Source of the DNA: an uncultured Myxococcales bacterium
GTDB taxonomy: Bacteria > Myxococcota_A > Polyangia > Polyangiales > Polyangiaceae
Reading direction: 5' to 3'
NCBI GenBank assembly: GCA_937872925.1
Contig: CALMUT010000371.1
Coordinates: forward strand, 1-64,000
DNA length: 64,000 bases
In this document: positions 17,001-26,979 of the stretch, one piece after another
Position numbering within the stretch: the first letter of the stretch is position 1
How the letters are laid out: each line of letters opens with the position of its first letter
Notes under the pieces: generated by a model
What the model saw: the letters and a program-made list of their open reading frames with translations, nothing else
Told to the model about the DNA's origin: nothing
Database searches by the model: none
Program-made: the position numbers and the translations under genes

Positions 17001-20000
17001 CTGCGCGTGCAGAGCGCGGACAGCGACGAGCAGCGCGTGGAATTGCTGTCGGAGTGGGCCATCCTCGAAGAGGACGTCTACCAAGCACCCGAGCGCGCCA
17101 TCGCCCTACACCGGCGCACCCTGGAAGTTGCGCCAGAGAGCGCCGAGACGCTGCGCACGCTGTCGCGGTTGTTGCTTGAGGCGGCCGACGTGGAGGGAGC
17201 AGTCGAGATCATCGAGCGCCATCGGGATTTGCTTTCCGGAGAAGAGCGGGCACTGCGCGAAGTGGAGCTAGCGGAGATCTTCTTGGCGCGCTTGGAGCGG
17301 CCAGAGTCGGCGCAAGACGCAGCTGTGCGCGCCCTTGAGGTCGAACCGGGTCAGCCGCGGGCCATCGCCGTGCTCGAGAAGCTGATGGAGAACGAAGGCA
17401 CGCGCGCACGCGCTGCCGAAGTGCTGGCCGAACAGTATGCCACCGGTGGCGAAGCGCGGCGCGAAGTGCAGGCCCTCAGCGTGATGCTTGACCAGACGAA
17501 GGACGAGGAAGAGCGACGCTCGCTCTACACGCGCCTGGCGGATGTGCACGACGAGAAGCTTGGCGCATACGGCAACGCCTTAGACGTGATGCTGCGGGCG
17601 GTACGCGCCTTCCCGACGGACATGGGTTTCTGGGATCGCGCGGATTCTTTGGCGGTGCTCGCAGGGCGTCCGACAGATCTGGCGGAGGCGTTTCGCGAAG
17701 TCTTGCGTATGGAGCTCAGTCCCGAGGACCAAGTGGAGCTATGTGAACGCGCTTCACGTCTGCACGAAGACCGCTTGGGAGATCCCATCGGTGCCACGCC
17801 GTACCTTGAGAAGATCCTCGACCAAGACGCGAGTAACGAACAGGCATTCCTGCGTCTGAAAGATATCCTGACCGCCGCGGAGCGTTGGGGCGAACTAGAA
17901 GCGCTCTATGACAAGGCGGCCCGGGCCACGGACGATACCGCGCGGCGCGTGGACATGTTCGTCGAGGTGGCGCTGATCTCCGAGGAGATCATCGAAAACA
18001 CTGACAAGGCGACGCACTACTACGAACGTATCATCGAGCTCGATCCGATCCACGATGTCGCCATCCGCGCCCTCGATCGCCTCTACGCCAAGGCCGAGCG
18101 CCATGAGGATCTGGTCGGCCTGCTGACGAGACGTCTAGAGACTGCGACCGGGGACGAACTCCTAGAGCTCAAGCTGCGTCTGAGCCGGCTTCTGTTGGAG
18201 AAGCTGCACGAGCCCGACAAGGCCGTGGAGCACGTGGAAGACGTGCTGCGCGAACGTCTCAACGACTACGACGCGCGCGAACTAGCAGAGCGCCTGCTTG
18301 AGATCGGCAATCTCCGCTTGCGCGCTGCGCGCATGCTGGAGACGGTCTACGAGTCTCGGGACGAGGTGCGCGACTTGGTACGCGTGCTTCTGATCCGTCT
18401 CGAAGAACAGGACAAGGAGGCCGGAGGCGCGGACGCTTCCGCAGACCTAGACGACGATCGCCGCGACCTGCTGCGGCGCATTGCGCTGCTGCAGGACGAA
18501 CGCTTGCATGACGACGAGGGTGGCCTGGCAGCGCTGGCGCGCCTGGTGCCTGCGGACGCCCTGGATATTGATGCCCGGGAGCGTCTGCTGGAAATCGGCC
18601 GGCGCGTGGGCGCACACGCACGGGTGGCGGAGGTGCTCAGTGCGGCAGCCGCGCGCGCAGACACTCCGGGCCTCAAGGGCGAGATCTTGATGAAGGTGGC
18701 GGAGATCTACGAGACGCTTCTGAGCGACCCGGAATCTGCTGAGCGCACCTACCGTGAAGTACTGAGCCTAGACGAGTCGGATGCCGAATTGGTGTTGCCG
18801 GCGGCGCGGGCCCTGGAGCGCATTTACCTGAGCGGGGACAAGTCCGCTGAGCTCGGGGAAGTGCTGCGCGTCCAAGTCAAACTCGAAGCGGATGGCGATG
18901 CTCGCAAAGGGCTTTTGGGTCGCCTAGGCGAGTTGTGCCAATCCGTGCTCGGCGACAGCGCTGGCGCGATTGAAGCGTGGCGCATGCGCTCCGAAGAAAA
19001 CCCCGGAGACGAGTTGGCGCTGGCAGCGCTCGACCGCCTGTATGAAGAAGGCGAAAAGTGGCGGGAATTGGTGGACGTGCTGACGCTGCGGCGGGACGCT
19101 AGCGAAGACCCGGGGCTCCGCCGCAAGCTGATGGTGCGCGGCGCGACGACCCTCGCCAACAAACTCGACGCAACGTCGGACTCCATTGATGCCTGGCGCG
19201 GCGTCCTTGACGAGTACGGCCCGGACGCAGAGGTGCTGGTGGCGTTGGAGCGGCTCTACGAAAAAGCCGAACTCTGGCACGAACTCGCGGAGACCTACGA
19301 GCGCCACTTGGACATCGTGGAAGCGGATGCGGAACGCCTGGAGCTGTTGGCCAAGCTTGGACGCTTGAAGCACCGGCATTTGAGCGACGTCGAAGGCGCG
19401 CTCGAGACCTACCGGCGCGCACTCACCTTAGACAGCTCCCACGAAGCTTCCCGCGAGGCACTCGAAGAATTGCTGGACTCCGACGACAGCTTCGCGCGTC
19501 GCGAGGCAGCCGGGATCCTGCATCCGATCTATGAAGCTGATGGAGCGCACGAGAAGCTGCTGCACGTCATAGAAATCGAGATCGACGCGACTGAAGATGT
19601 CTTTGACCGCTTGAAGGGACTGGAAAAGGCCATTCAAGTCGCGGAAGTTTCCCTAAACGATTCCGCGAAGGCATTCAAACACGCGGAACGTGCGGTGCGG
19701 GTTGCTGCGGGGCATACGGAGCTAGCGCCGTGGCTGACGCACATCGAGCGGCTTGCGGAGCAGTCTTCACGTCAGGGCGACTACGTGAAGATCCTCTGCG
19801 ATGTCGTTGGGGAGATCTTCGACGGCGAAGTCCAACTGGTCGTGACGCTTCGCATTGCCGAGTTGGCACGTCACCAGCTGGCCGATCGAGAGCTTGCCCG
19901 CGAGTACTACCAAAAGGCGCTGGAGCTGCGTTCGGACGACAAGGCCGCCTTGGCCGCCCTTGAATCACTCTATGAAGAGATGGGCGACGCGCCGCAGTTG

Positions 20001-23000
20001 CTCGAGATCTTGGAGCGTCGCGCCGAGGTTGTTGACAGCGAGGACGAGCGCAAGGCGTTGATGTTCCGACGGGCGCGGCTGCTATCCGATGTTCTTTCGG
20101 ACAACGCCCGCTCCATCCAGGTGTACGAAACCATTCTCGACCTGGGCTTGGACAGCCAGGCCGTGGACTCCCTGGAATCCCTCTATACATTGGAAGAGCG
20201 CTGGCCCGACTTGCAGGAGCTCTACGTACGTCAACTCGATAGTACCGACGGCGAAGTCGCGAGCTTGCGCGTGAAGATTGCACAGGTCTCGGCGCATCGT
20301 CTCAACGACATGGGCCGCGCTTTCGAGGAGCTGGAAAGCGCCCTCGAAGAACAGAAACAACACGAGGGCGCCATCTTGGAGCTCGAAACGTTGCTCGCGA
20401 AGGCTCCCGAGGCCGAGCACCGTTCCCGCGCGGCCGCCATTCTAGAGCCGGTGTATCTGCTGCGCGCGGACTTCGACAAGGTCATGAGCGCCATCGAAGC
20501 GCGCCTGGAATTCGAACAAGATCCCTCAGAGCGTCGGGAGTTGCTTGGGCGCCTGGCCCAGCTCCACGAAGAGCAAAAAGAGGATTATCGAGCCGCCCTC
20601 GAGACCATCGCGAAACTGCTGCACGAAGATCTCGCGGACAGCGGAACTCGCGCGGAGCTCGAGCGGTTGGCGAAGGTCGCAGGCGCAGAACGGCGCTTGG
20701 CGGAAATATACGCGGCGGAGCTAGAAGACTATTCGGGCTTGGACGACACCTCGTTCTCTTTGGCCAAGCGCGCGGGTGAGCTGTTCACGTCGTTGGACGA
20801 CCTGGAACGCGGGTTGACCTACTATCGCCAGGCCCTTTCCTTCGAACCGGAGAGCACCGAACTATTCGAAGCCGTGGACGACATCCTGCGCCGCACCAGT
20901 CGCCACGAGGAACGCGTCGAGCACTACCGCAGGGGCCTCGACCACCGGTTCGAGCCCGCGGATCGCGTGGCGGCCTATCACACCATTGCCGGGCTGCTAG
21001 AAGGGGAGCTCGATCGTAAAGACGAAGCCATCGAGGCGTATCGCGCCGCGATGGAAACCGACGAAAACGACGACCAGGCTGCGACGCGGCTGACGGAGTT
21101 GTACGCGGCGGCGGAGCGCCACGACGAGCTCTCTGAATTGCTCCTGCGGCGCGCCGAGCTTGCGGCGAGCCCGGACCAAGCTGCCGAGCATCGCGTCACG
21201 CTGTCGAAGCTACTCGCCGGGGCCATGGGCGAGCCGGATCGCGCCATTGACCAACTAGAAGACGTGGTGCGTTCTTCCCCAGGGCACGCCGAGGCAGTGC
21301 GGCAGCTAGAGGCCTTCCTCGATCAGGAAGCGCACAAAGAGCGCGTCGTGGAAATCTTGCGCCCGCTGTACGAGGGCGCGGATGACTGGCGACGACTGAT
21401 CAATCTCAACGAAGACCGCTACGCCCTTGCCGACATGGCATCGGAAAAAGTCCTGGTGCTGCGTGAGACTGCGGAGCTCTGGGAAAAGCGCGGCAACGAC
21501 CTGGGGCGCGCCGAGCGCGCACTGACCGTGGCCATGGGCCTGGACCCGGACGACGGCGAGCTGCGCAGCGAGCTAGAGCGGGTCGTGGAAGCCACCGGCG
21601 AGTGGGACCGATTGGCCAGCACCTACGAATCTGCCCTGGAGAAGCATCCAGACATGATCAGTCGGCGCGACGTGCTGGCCACCCTCGCTCGCGTGCACGA
21701 CCAGCGCCGGGACGACCCCCGAGCGGCGCTGGATGCATACACGCGGCTGCGCGCGGCGGACGAAGCGGACGTCGAGCCCTTACAGAAGATGGAACAGCTG
21801 GCCACGCTGCTCAGCGATTGGAGCGTGCTGATCGAGGTGCTGCGAGCCAAAGCGGAGTTCTCCTTGGACGACGAGGAGCGCGCGAGTCTGTGGCGGCGCA
21901 TCGGTGAAGCAAAGCGCGACATGCTTGAGGATCCGGCTGGTGCCATTGCGGCGTACGAGCGGGCTCTTGAGTTGGAGCCGGATAGCGCGTTCACCGTCGA
22001 TTGCCTGATCATGCTGCGGGAAGAGCGAGAGGACGCGGAAGAGCTCGTCGACTTGTATCAGCGTCGCGTAGAGCTGACGGACGAGGACGACGCGGAGATG
22101 CGCTACGAATTGCTCGTCAGCGCCGCCAAGGTCTTCGAAGAGAAGCTGGAGGACCGTTCCCGCGCTATCGACGCCCTGAATCAGGCCCTTGCGGCGCGTC
22201 CGGACGACGAACCCGTGATTGCCGCTTTGGGCCGTCTGTACCGGGCCGAGGAAATGTGGCCGGAGCTACTCGACAATCTGCGGCTTTCCGCCAGCCGTTC
22301 CGATTCCGCTGAGGCTCGCGCGGCGCTGCGGGCCCAGATGGGCGGGATCCTCGCCGACAAGATGAGCGCTTGGGAGGATGCCCTGGAGTCCTATCGGCAG
22401 GTCCTCGACGATGTGCCGACGGACGAAAAAGCGACCCAGGCCGTGCTGGTCATTGGACGTGAGCACGAAGATTTGCGTGAGACCGTCACGCAGATCCTGG
22501 TGCCGGTTCTGACCAACAGTGAACGCTGGAACCTACTGCCGGAGGTGCTGGAAATGCGCCTCTCGGTCGAAACCGACACGGCTCAACGCGCTGAGACGTT
22601 GACGCAGATCGCGGACGTGCAAGAGACCAAGCTCGGAAAGCCGGATCTCGCCCTTGCCGCCGCGCTCCGCGCGCTTTCCGACCGCCCCGAGTCTCAGGAG
22701 CTGCACGCCCTTGCGGAGCGGCTAGCCGGTGCGGCGGACACCTGGGGCACCTACGCGGACGCTTTGGCCGAGCGGGCACAGTCCACCTTCGATCCCGATG
22801 TGGGCAAGGATCTCTACAGTCGCCTGGGCCGGATCGCGGAAGAGCGGCTGACGGACCCGAATCGGGCGATCGAAGCCTACCGTTCTGCCGTGGAACAGGC
22901 CGGGGACCAGCCGGATCTGCTTGCGCCCTTGGACCGGCTCTACGCAGCCACCAACGACGCCCAGGCACTGGCTGACATCTTGGAGCGCCGCGTGCTGGTG

Positions 23001-25403
23001 GAGACCGAGGACGAAACTCAGGCGGAGCTGTACCACCGCTTGGGGGTGGTGCAGGCGAGCGAATTCAGCGAGCCGGGCCGCGCGCTTTCTTCGTTCCGCA
23101 GCGCCTTAGAGCGAGCACCGGAGCATGCAGGCGCTATCGCAGAACTCGAAAAGCTGACGTCCGAGCGTGATCTCTTTGAAGAAGCCGCTGAAATCTTGGA
23201 GAGCGTGTACCGGCGTCAGAGCCGTACGGACAGCCTGGCAGCTCTGTACGAAAAGCGCGTCGGTTTTGCCGACACGCCCGGCGAACGCATCGACATGCGC
23301 AAGAGCTTAGCTCGCGTGCTTGAAGACGACTGCGCCGACGCCAATGCGGCGCAACGTGTGCTGCAGCAGGGGCTTGCCGACGATACGACGGATGCCTCCT
23401 TGCTCGACGACATCGAGCGCCTAGCGCAGATCACTTCGAACTGGGAGGGCGCCGCCGCGGCGCTTTCGTCCGCGCTGGAAAACGCCGAAGACATCCCGCC
23501 GGACGCCGCGCGGGATCTCGCCGTGCGCCTATCCACGTGGCAGCGCGACAAGATCGAGGATCCGACGGCCGCCGAGGCCGCGCTGGAAAAAGCATTGGCT
23601 TTCGACCCGCAGAGCGATGAAGTGCTCGTGCTGCTCGAACAACTGCAGCGTGTGCCAGGCCGGGAACAGAGCCTGGTCAAGACGCTGCGCAAACGGGCGA
23701 AGCTCAGCCTGGACGATCAGCGACGAGAGGACTTGTACCGCGAGGCCAAGGCGCTCGCGGACGGACTTTCGGACGCCGCGCTGACCGAGGAAATATTGCG
23801 GGAGCTCCTGGCGCACGACGATACAAATCTGTGGGCGCTTGCCGAACTCACGGACCTGCGGGAGCGCGCTGAAGACTTTCAAGAGACCTTCGAGTTGATC
23901 GTACGTCGCGCGGAGTTGCGCGCGCAGGGCGACGTGGTGCGTGAGCTGCGGCATCGGGCCGCCAGCATCGCCCGACTGCATTTGGAGCAGCCGGAGAAGG
24001 CCATCGAGTTGTACGAACACCTGTTCGAGGACGAGCCCACGGACGTGAAAGCGTCCACCGGTCTGCGCGAACTGTTCTTCGAAACGGAGCGATGGGACGA
24101 CTTGTCTCGCTTGCTGGAGCGCTTGACGGATCTCGCGGAGACCGACGCGGACCGCGCAACGCTCAAGGTCGAAACCGCTCGGCTGAACGTGGAACGCTTT
24201 GACGCGACGGACACCGCGATCGAAATCTTGCGCGGCGTTCTCGACGACAATGCCGGTCACGCTGAAGCCGTGGTCCTGCTCTCGGAGCTGTACGAAAAGG
24301 CAGAGCGCGATGAGGACCTGGCCGAGCTATTGTCACAGCAGATTGAGATCGCGGCCGCTGCCGAGGATCAGGCTGCGGAGCTCACCTTCCGAGTGCGCTT
24401 GGGCGAGGTGTGCGAAAACCGGCTGGAAGATAAGGCGAGGGCCATTCAGACCTACCAGTCCGTGCTTGAGCGGCAGCCCGAGCACCATGGCGCTCTCGAA
24501 TCCTTGGCGCGCCTCTACGCCGCGGAAGGCCGGCATGCGGAAGCCGGAGATGCCCTCGAGAAACTCGTGGGGCAGGCCGAAGGCGAAGCCGCGTTGACCC
24601 TGGTTTTGTCTTTGGCAGACGTGCGCCTGGAAGCGAAGGATGCCGAGGGCGTTGCCCGCGCCTTGGAGCGTGGCCTGCAATTGGAGGGGGGGCCAGCGGA
24701 GCTGCGCGCTCAGATCCGGGATCGGCTGCGCGCTCACTACGAAAGCGAGAAGACCTGGGACAAGCTCGCCGCGTTCATCGCCCAAGACGCAGACCTCGCC
24801 GAGGCCGCTGAGGACAAGGTCCAGCTGCTGCGCCGGGCGGCAGAGATCCACGTAACTCAGCGCAAGGACCCAGCTGAGGCCGCCAGCCTTTTGGCGAAGG
24901 CGAGCGCGCTCGCGCCGGATGACCGCGAGCTCATGTTGGAACTGTGCGACGCATTTAGTGCGTCTGGGCGAGGCAAGGCAGCCGCCGAGGTGCTGGAAAA
25001 GATCGTCGAGAGCTACGGCGGCAAGCGTTCGAAAGAGCTTGGAGAAATCCATCGTCGGCTGGCGGACGCATACTTGGCCGACGGGGATACGGAACGAGCC
25101 CTGACGGAACTGGACAAGGCCTTCCGTATCGAACCCGGCAATATCAGCGTGCTATTCAAGCTGGGTTCCGTCGCACTCGAGGCTGGGGATCTGAAGAAGG
25201 CACAGCAGATGTACCGCGCGCTCTTGCTACAGAAGCTCGACGCAAAGAGCCCAATTACCAAGGCCGAGGTGTTCATGCACCTCGGACAAGTGCACGAGAA
25301 GCTGGGGGAGAACAGCAAAGCGATCCAGATGTACGATCGCGCTGTTCAGAGCGACGATAGCTTGGAACTCGCGAAAGAACGCCTGGCGCAGTTGAAAGGC
25401 TGA
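14064..25403 (+). CDS. Giant tetratricopeptide-repeat protein
   Basis: The 3,779-residue protein consists almost wholly of helical repeats with a unit of roughly 110 residues, about thirty in number. A typical unit reads as A-x3-Y-x4-L-x2-D-P-x6-A-L-x2-L-x-LY-x4-W-x2-L-x2-LY, then E-x2-R-x8-R-L-A-x-L-x-E-x2-L, then D-x3-A-x2-Y. There is no signal peptide or transmembrane helix, so it is predicted cytoplasmic. A Lys-rich linker (residues about 896-907, KKKKGKKK) is the only clear break. The end has classic TPRs (VHEKLGENSKAIQMYDRA). The protein is strongly acidic and rich in Ala, Leu, Glu and Arg. Function is unknown; scaffold or assembly is the family guess. A similar repeat is used in the TPR-kinase at 57426-62747. 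ATG at 14064 is chosen over the longer frame to 14013. Confidence 0.9.
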   Translation: MHSETIRTALGQLQDDPDATAAWEAMASAVVADDRDLESEELLKLLASARGQHADRGEVTAVGRLLELETLAAKGTEPEADLLRERARVLREDLLDDAAARPVLERLLEVVPGDSRASEVLEEAETKRQKWKDLVSTYAGEAEQAPDDVYKSSMLMRAAEMELRFGADAVEPSAVLEKLEQAVRLDPSNVRAGRMLELVYGRAERWDDVAPVLERLADRAETATDRVASGTRLARLYRSKHGDEQRAARAYERVLKDRADHRESMAFLAEYYEREQRWDDLVALYDRDLKSKDLTSPERLGDMLQIAMLYWKRASRPKDAEAWFERIAKIEPTHPGMLGFYREYASELGQEGRLIEVLQNAQRSMKDGPDKTELSSEIAHLMEGQADAQKAIEQFKGVLRQDPDNVDARDALKRLYKQTQGYNALVELLRQQLERVDASEYASRLAILREVAAVYRQYIKSDTALVSVLNQIVQLDEKLDEHDVAEVRELVQLYEKLGRWRDLLTNQLRLADICPDAEEKKELYRSAARRWLEQFSNVQNATEAYEALLAVDGTDREARERLHELYRKRRAWPSLYELYESELAGLEGAAAIPILKEMAQLAAERLGKAADAVQLYRRILELDPGRSDVLDALERHAERTKDWATLAEVLERRVQHADDDEAGLAGLIRLGGVYADQLKDPVNATKTWRRVLELSPGHHRALRVLRESYLETGDLEGLEELYGSQGDWEGLAEVLSNAADRTKDDQAKIEMSYRGAAVYEERLNEPERAFRSYERILATDPNDVRAARKLIPLYENDEKWARLPALYELLAASAEGGEQVDIYCKIIEITSGRLSDRKAAAGYAERVYGLAPERPDVLRLFEETARAAGAFAPFVSALEARLAKLSAAPPTDEAPPSKKKKGKKKAAEVPAVSGGGDEQRRLELMLARAYQDDLDRTDDAVAVYRRLLDRDARDADAAEAFEQLLRKNDRKDDLRWLLDLRVQSADSDEQRVELLSEWAILEEDVYQAPERAIALHRRTLEVAPESAETLRTLSRLLLEAADVEGAVEIIERHRDLLSGEERALREVELAEIFLARLERPESAQDAAVRALEVEPGQPRAIAVLEKLMENEGTRARAAEVLAEQYATGGEARREVQALSVMLDQTKDEEERRSLYTRLADVHDEKLGAYGNALDVMLRAVRAFPTDMGFWDRADSLAVLAGRPTDLAEAFREVLRMELSPEDQVELCERASRLHEDRLGDPIGATPYLEKILDQDASNEQAFLRLKDILTAAERWGELEALYDKAARATDDTARRVDMFVEVALISEEIIENTDKATHYYERIIELDPIHDVAIRALDRLYAKAERHEDLVGLLTRRLETATGDELLELKLRLSRLLLEKLHEPDKAVEHVEDVLRERLNDYDARELAERLLEIGNLRLRAARMLETVYESRDEVRDLVRVLLIRLEEQDKEAGGADASADLDDDRRDLLRRIALLQDERLHDDEGGLAALARLVPADALDIDARERLLEIGRRVGAHARVAEVLSAAAARADTPGLKGEILMKVAEIYETLLSDPESAERTYREVLSLDESDAELVLPAARALERIYLSGDKSAELGEVLRVQVKLEADGDARKGLLGRLGELCQSVLGDSAGAIEAWRMRSEENPGDELALAALDRLYEEGEKWRELVDVLTLRRDASEDPGLRRKLMVRGATTLANKLDATSDSIDAWRGVLDEYGPDAEVLVALERLYEKAELWHELAETYERHLDIVEADAERLELLAKLGRLKHRHLSDVEGALETYRRALTLDSSHEASREALEELLDSDDSFARREAAGILHPIYEADGAHEKLLHVIEIEIDATEDVFDRLKGLEKAIQVAEVSLNDSAKAFKHAERAVRVAAGHTELAPWLTHIERLAEQSSRQGDYVKILCDVVGEIFDGEVQLVVTLRIAELARHQLADRELAREYYQKALELRSDDKAALAALESLYEEMGDAPQLLEILERRAEVVDSEDERKALMFRRARLLSDVLSDNARSIQVYETILDLGLDSQAVDSLESLYTLEERWPDLQELYVRQLDSTDGEVASLRVKIAQVSAHRLNDMGRAFEELESALEEQKQHEGAILELETLLAKAPEAEHRSRAAAILEPVYLLRADFDKVMSAIEARLEFEQDPSERRELLGRLAQLHEEQKEDYRAALETIAKLLHEDLADSGTRAELERLAKVAGAERRLAEIYAAELEDYSGLDDTSFSLAKRAGELFTSLDDLERGLTYYRQALSFEPESTELFEAVDDILRRTSRHEERVEHYRRGLDHRFEPADRVAAYHTIAGLLEGELDRKDEAIEAYRAAMETDENDDQAATRLTELYAAAERHDELSELLLRRAELAASPDQAAEHRVTLSKLLAGAMGEPDRAIDQLEDVVRSSPGHAEAVRQLEAFLDQEAHKERVVEILRPLYEGADDWRRLINLNEDRYALADMASEKVLVLRETAELWEKRGNDLGRAERALTVAMGLDPDDGELRSELERVVEATGEWDRLASTYESALEKHPDMISRRDVLATLARVHDQRRDDPRAALDAYTRLRAADEADVEPLQKMEQLATLLSDWSVLIEVLRAKAEFSLDDEERASLWRRIGEAKRDMLEDPAGAIAAYERALELEPDSAFTVDCLIMLREEREDAEELVDLYQRRVELTDEDDAEMRYELLVSAAKVFEEKLEDRSRAIDALNQALAARPDDEPVIAALGRLYRAEEMWPELLDNLRLSASRSDSAEARAALRAQMGGILADKMSAWEDALESYRQVLDDVPTDEKATQAVLVIGREHEDLRETVTQILVPVLTNSERWNLLPEVLEMRLSVETDTAQRAETLTQIADVQETKLGKPDLALAAALRALSDRPESQELHALAERLAGAADTWGTYADALAERAQSTFDPDVGKDLYSRLGRIAEERLTDPNRAIEAYRSAVEQAGDQPDLLAPLDRLYAATNDAQALADILERRVLVETEDETQAELYHRLGVVQASEFSEPGRALSSFRSALERAPEHAGAIAELEKLTSERDLFEEAAEILESVYRRQSRTDSLAALYEKRVGFADTPGERIDMRKSLARVLEDDCADANAAQRVLQQGLADDTTDASLLDDIERLAQITSNWEGAAAALSSALENAEDIPPDAARDLAVRLSTWQRDKIEDPTAAEAALEKALAFDPQSDEVLVLLEQLQRVPGREQSLVKTLRKRAKLSLDDQRREDLYREAKALADGLSDAALTEEILRELLAHDDTNLWALAELTDLRERAEDFQETFELIVRRAELRAQGDVVRELRHRAASIARLHLEQPEKAIELYEHLFEDEPTDVKASTGLRELFFETERWDDLSRLLERLTDLAETDADRATLKVETARLNVERFDATDTAIEILRGVLDDNAGHAEAVVLLSELYEKAERDEDLAELLSQQIEIAAAAEDQAAELTFRVRLGEVCENRLEDKARAIQTYQSVLERQPEHHGALESLARLYAAEGRHAEAGDALEKLVGQAEGEAALTLVLSLADVRLEAKDAEGVARALERGLQLEGGPAELRAQIRDRLRAHYESEKTWDKLAAFIAQDADLAEAAEDKVQLLRRAAEIHVTQRKDPAEAASLLAKASALAPDDRELMLELCDAFSASGRGKAAAEVLEKIVESYGGKRSKELGEIHRRLADAYLADGDTERALTELDKAFRIEPGNISVLFKLGSVALEAGDLKKAQQMYRALLLQKLDAKSPITKAEVFMHLGQVHEKLGENSKAIQMYDRAVQSDDSLELAKERLAQLKG

Positions 25404-25408
25404 GCGTC

Positions 25409-26056
25409 TTGCTGCGCTTCGCCCTAGGCCTCGTGGTGGGGCTGGTCGTCCGGCTCTGGGCGCTGACGTGGCGCGTGCGCGTTGTTGGGAGTCTGGGCGA
25501 TGCGCCGAGGGCGCGCGTGTTTGCTTTCTGGCACGGACGGCAAATGGTGCTCCTGGCGGCCCCACGGACTCGGCCTGCCGTCGCCTTGGTCAGCCTGTCC
25601 AAGGACGGCCAGTTGCAGCACGGCGTGCAGCGCATGCTTGGCGTGCGCTCGGTTCGTGGTTCGAGCTCGCGAGGTGGCGCTACGGCGCTCCGTGCACTGG
25701 TGCGCGCCTTGAAGCGCCAAGACGCCGACGTGCTGATGGCCGTGGATGGCCCACGTGGCCCCGCGCGACAAGCAAAAGCCGGAGCCGTGCGGGCAGCGCT
25801 TCGATCTGGAGCGCTGCTCGTTCCCGTCGGTTCGTGGGCTAGGCGTGCGGTTGTGCTCCGAGGAAGTTGGGATCAATTCGTAGTGCCGTTGCCCTTCACT
25901 CATGTCGTGATCGCCATCGGGCCCGCCATGGATGTCGGCGCCACCGAAGTGGACCGTCGCCGACTGGATCGGGCCATCTCAGCGCAGGATCGCCGCGCTC
26001 GCCGCGCGAGTCACGCACACAAACACGGCCAAGCCGAGGCGGAGCTGGGAGCGTGA
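25409..26056 (+). CDS. DUF374 lysophospholipid-acyltransferase-like protein
   Basis: The 215-residue protein has an N-terminal hydrophobic segment (residues about 1-20) and the motifs of the DUF374/LPLAT group: FWHGRQ with His42 near the acyltransferase histidine, VSLSKDGQL, and VDGPRGPAR. It probably transfers acyl chains to a lipid in the inner membrane, perhaps in lipid A or phospholipid modification; no substrate evidence is present. It starts with TTG at 25409, five bases after the giant TPR stop, and ends overlapping the aminotransferase start by four bases (GTGA), so the three are likely co-transcribed. Confidence 0.75.
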   Translation: MLRFALGLVVGLVVRLWALTWRVRVVGSLGDAPRARVFAFWHGRQMVLLAAPRTRPAVALVSLSKDGQLQHGVQRMLGVRSVRGSSSRGGATALRALVRALKRQDADVLMAVDGPRGPARQAKAGAVRAALRSGALLVPVGSWARRAVVLRGSWDQFVVPLPFTHVVIAIGPAMDVGATEVDRRRLDRAISAQDRRARRASHAHKHGQAEAELGA

Positions 26057-26922
26057 CCACTCTGGTGCTGGTCGACGGGACGCTGTTTGGCCCAGAGGAC
26101 GCCAAGGTCAGCGTCTTCGATCGAGGCTTTTTGTTTGGGGATTCGGTATTTGAAACCGTACGCACCTACGGCGGCCGTCCCTTTCGACTGACCGAACACC
26201 TAGAGCGGCTGCAGCGCAGCGCAGGGCGGGTATTCATCGAGTTGCCGGTTGATCTCCAGACCCTGGCGACGGAAGTACAGGCGGGTCTTTCCGCCGCAAA
26301 GAACGACGAGAGCTACATTCGCATCGTGGTGACCCGTGGCAGCGGGCCGCTCGGTCTGGATTCCGAGTTTTCGGCAGCGCCGACGCGGGTCGTGATCGTG
26401 GCGCCACTTTCGCCGCCGCCCCCGGAGGCCTACGCCGAGGGGATCCACGTCGTGACTCACCGCACGCAGCGCAACGCGGAGGGTACCGAAGCAGCGGGGG
26501 CCAAGGTTGGAAACTACTTGGTTGCCGTGCTTGCCATGCGCGACGCTCGCGCTCAAGGCGCGTCGGAGGCATTAATTGTCGACGCGTCCGGAAACGTCAC
26601 CGAGGGCGCAAGCTCCAATGTGTTCGCGTTCTTGGATGGCGGCTGGGTGACGCCTCCGGAAGACGCAGGGATCTTGCCGGGCATCACTCGCCGCACGATT
26701 CTGGACGTTTGCACTGAAGCAAGCGTGCCCGTGCGGTTGTCTCCGCTGCAGCTATCAGAGCTCGCACGCGCCGAAGAAGTGTTCGTGTGCTCAAGCATCC
26801 GCGAGATCTTGCCGGTGGTCCGCGTCGATCACAGCGACGTTGGCGGCGGCACGCCGGGCCCGCGCACCCAGCGTCTACTTCAGCTCTTTCGGAAAAAAGC
26901 CATGGAAATCATGGGCTTATGA
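26053..26922 (+). CDS. Class IV PLP-dependent aminotransferase
   Basis: The 289-residue protein matches fold-type IV enzymes: branched-chain amino acid aminotransferase (IlvE), D-amino acid aminotransferase and aminodeoxychorismate lyase (PabC). The motif VFDRGFLFGDSVFETVR (residues 21-37) is typical, the Schiff-base lysine is Lys151 (GAKVGNYL), and Glu184 lies in the TEGASSNVFAF segment contacting the cofactor. Among the three, the family cannot be settled from sequence alone. The GTG at 26053 overlaps the acyltransferase stop, so it is in the same unit. Length is normal. Confidence 0.85.
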   Translation: MTTLVLVDGTLFGPEDAKVSVFDRGFLFGDSVFETVRTYGGRPFRLTEHLERLQRSAGRVFIELPVDLQTLATEVQAGLSAAKNDESYIRIVVTRGSGPLGLDSEFSAAPTRVVIVAPLSPPPPEAYAEGIHVVTHRTQRNAEGTEAAGAKVGNYLVAVLAMRDARAQGASEALIVDASGNVTEGASSNVFAFLDGGWVTPPEDAGILPGITRRTILDVCTEASVPVRLSPLQLSELARAEEVFVCSSIREILPVVRVDHSDVGGGTPGPRTQRLLQLFRKKAMEIMGL

Positions 26923-26964
26923 GCGACGCTCTTTGCCAAGGGGGACCCGGGCCGGTCTGGCCCC

Positions 26965-26970
26965 TAAACT
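26965..26970 (+). promoter_or_regulatory. Possible -10 element for the beta-repeat protein gene
   Basis: TAAACT lies nine bases before the ATG at 26980, with no Shine-Dalgarno sequence between. It may be a leaderless promoter element. The -35 region is not convincing. Confidence 0.3.
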
Positions 26971-26979
26971 AGCGCTGCC

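Noticed and set aside
14064-25403. Assigning the giant TPR protein to a gliding-motility gene such as GltD
   Set aside because: Large TPR proteins occur in Myxococcus gliding clusters, but no other gliding gene is near and I could not establish similarity without a search.
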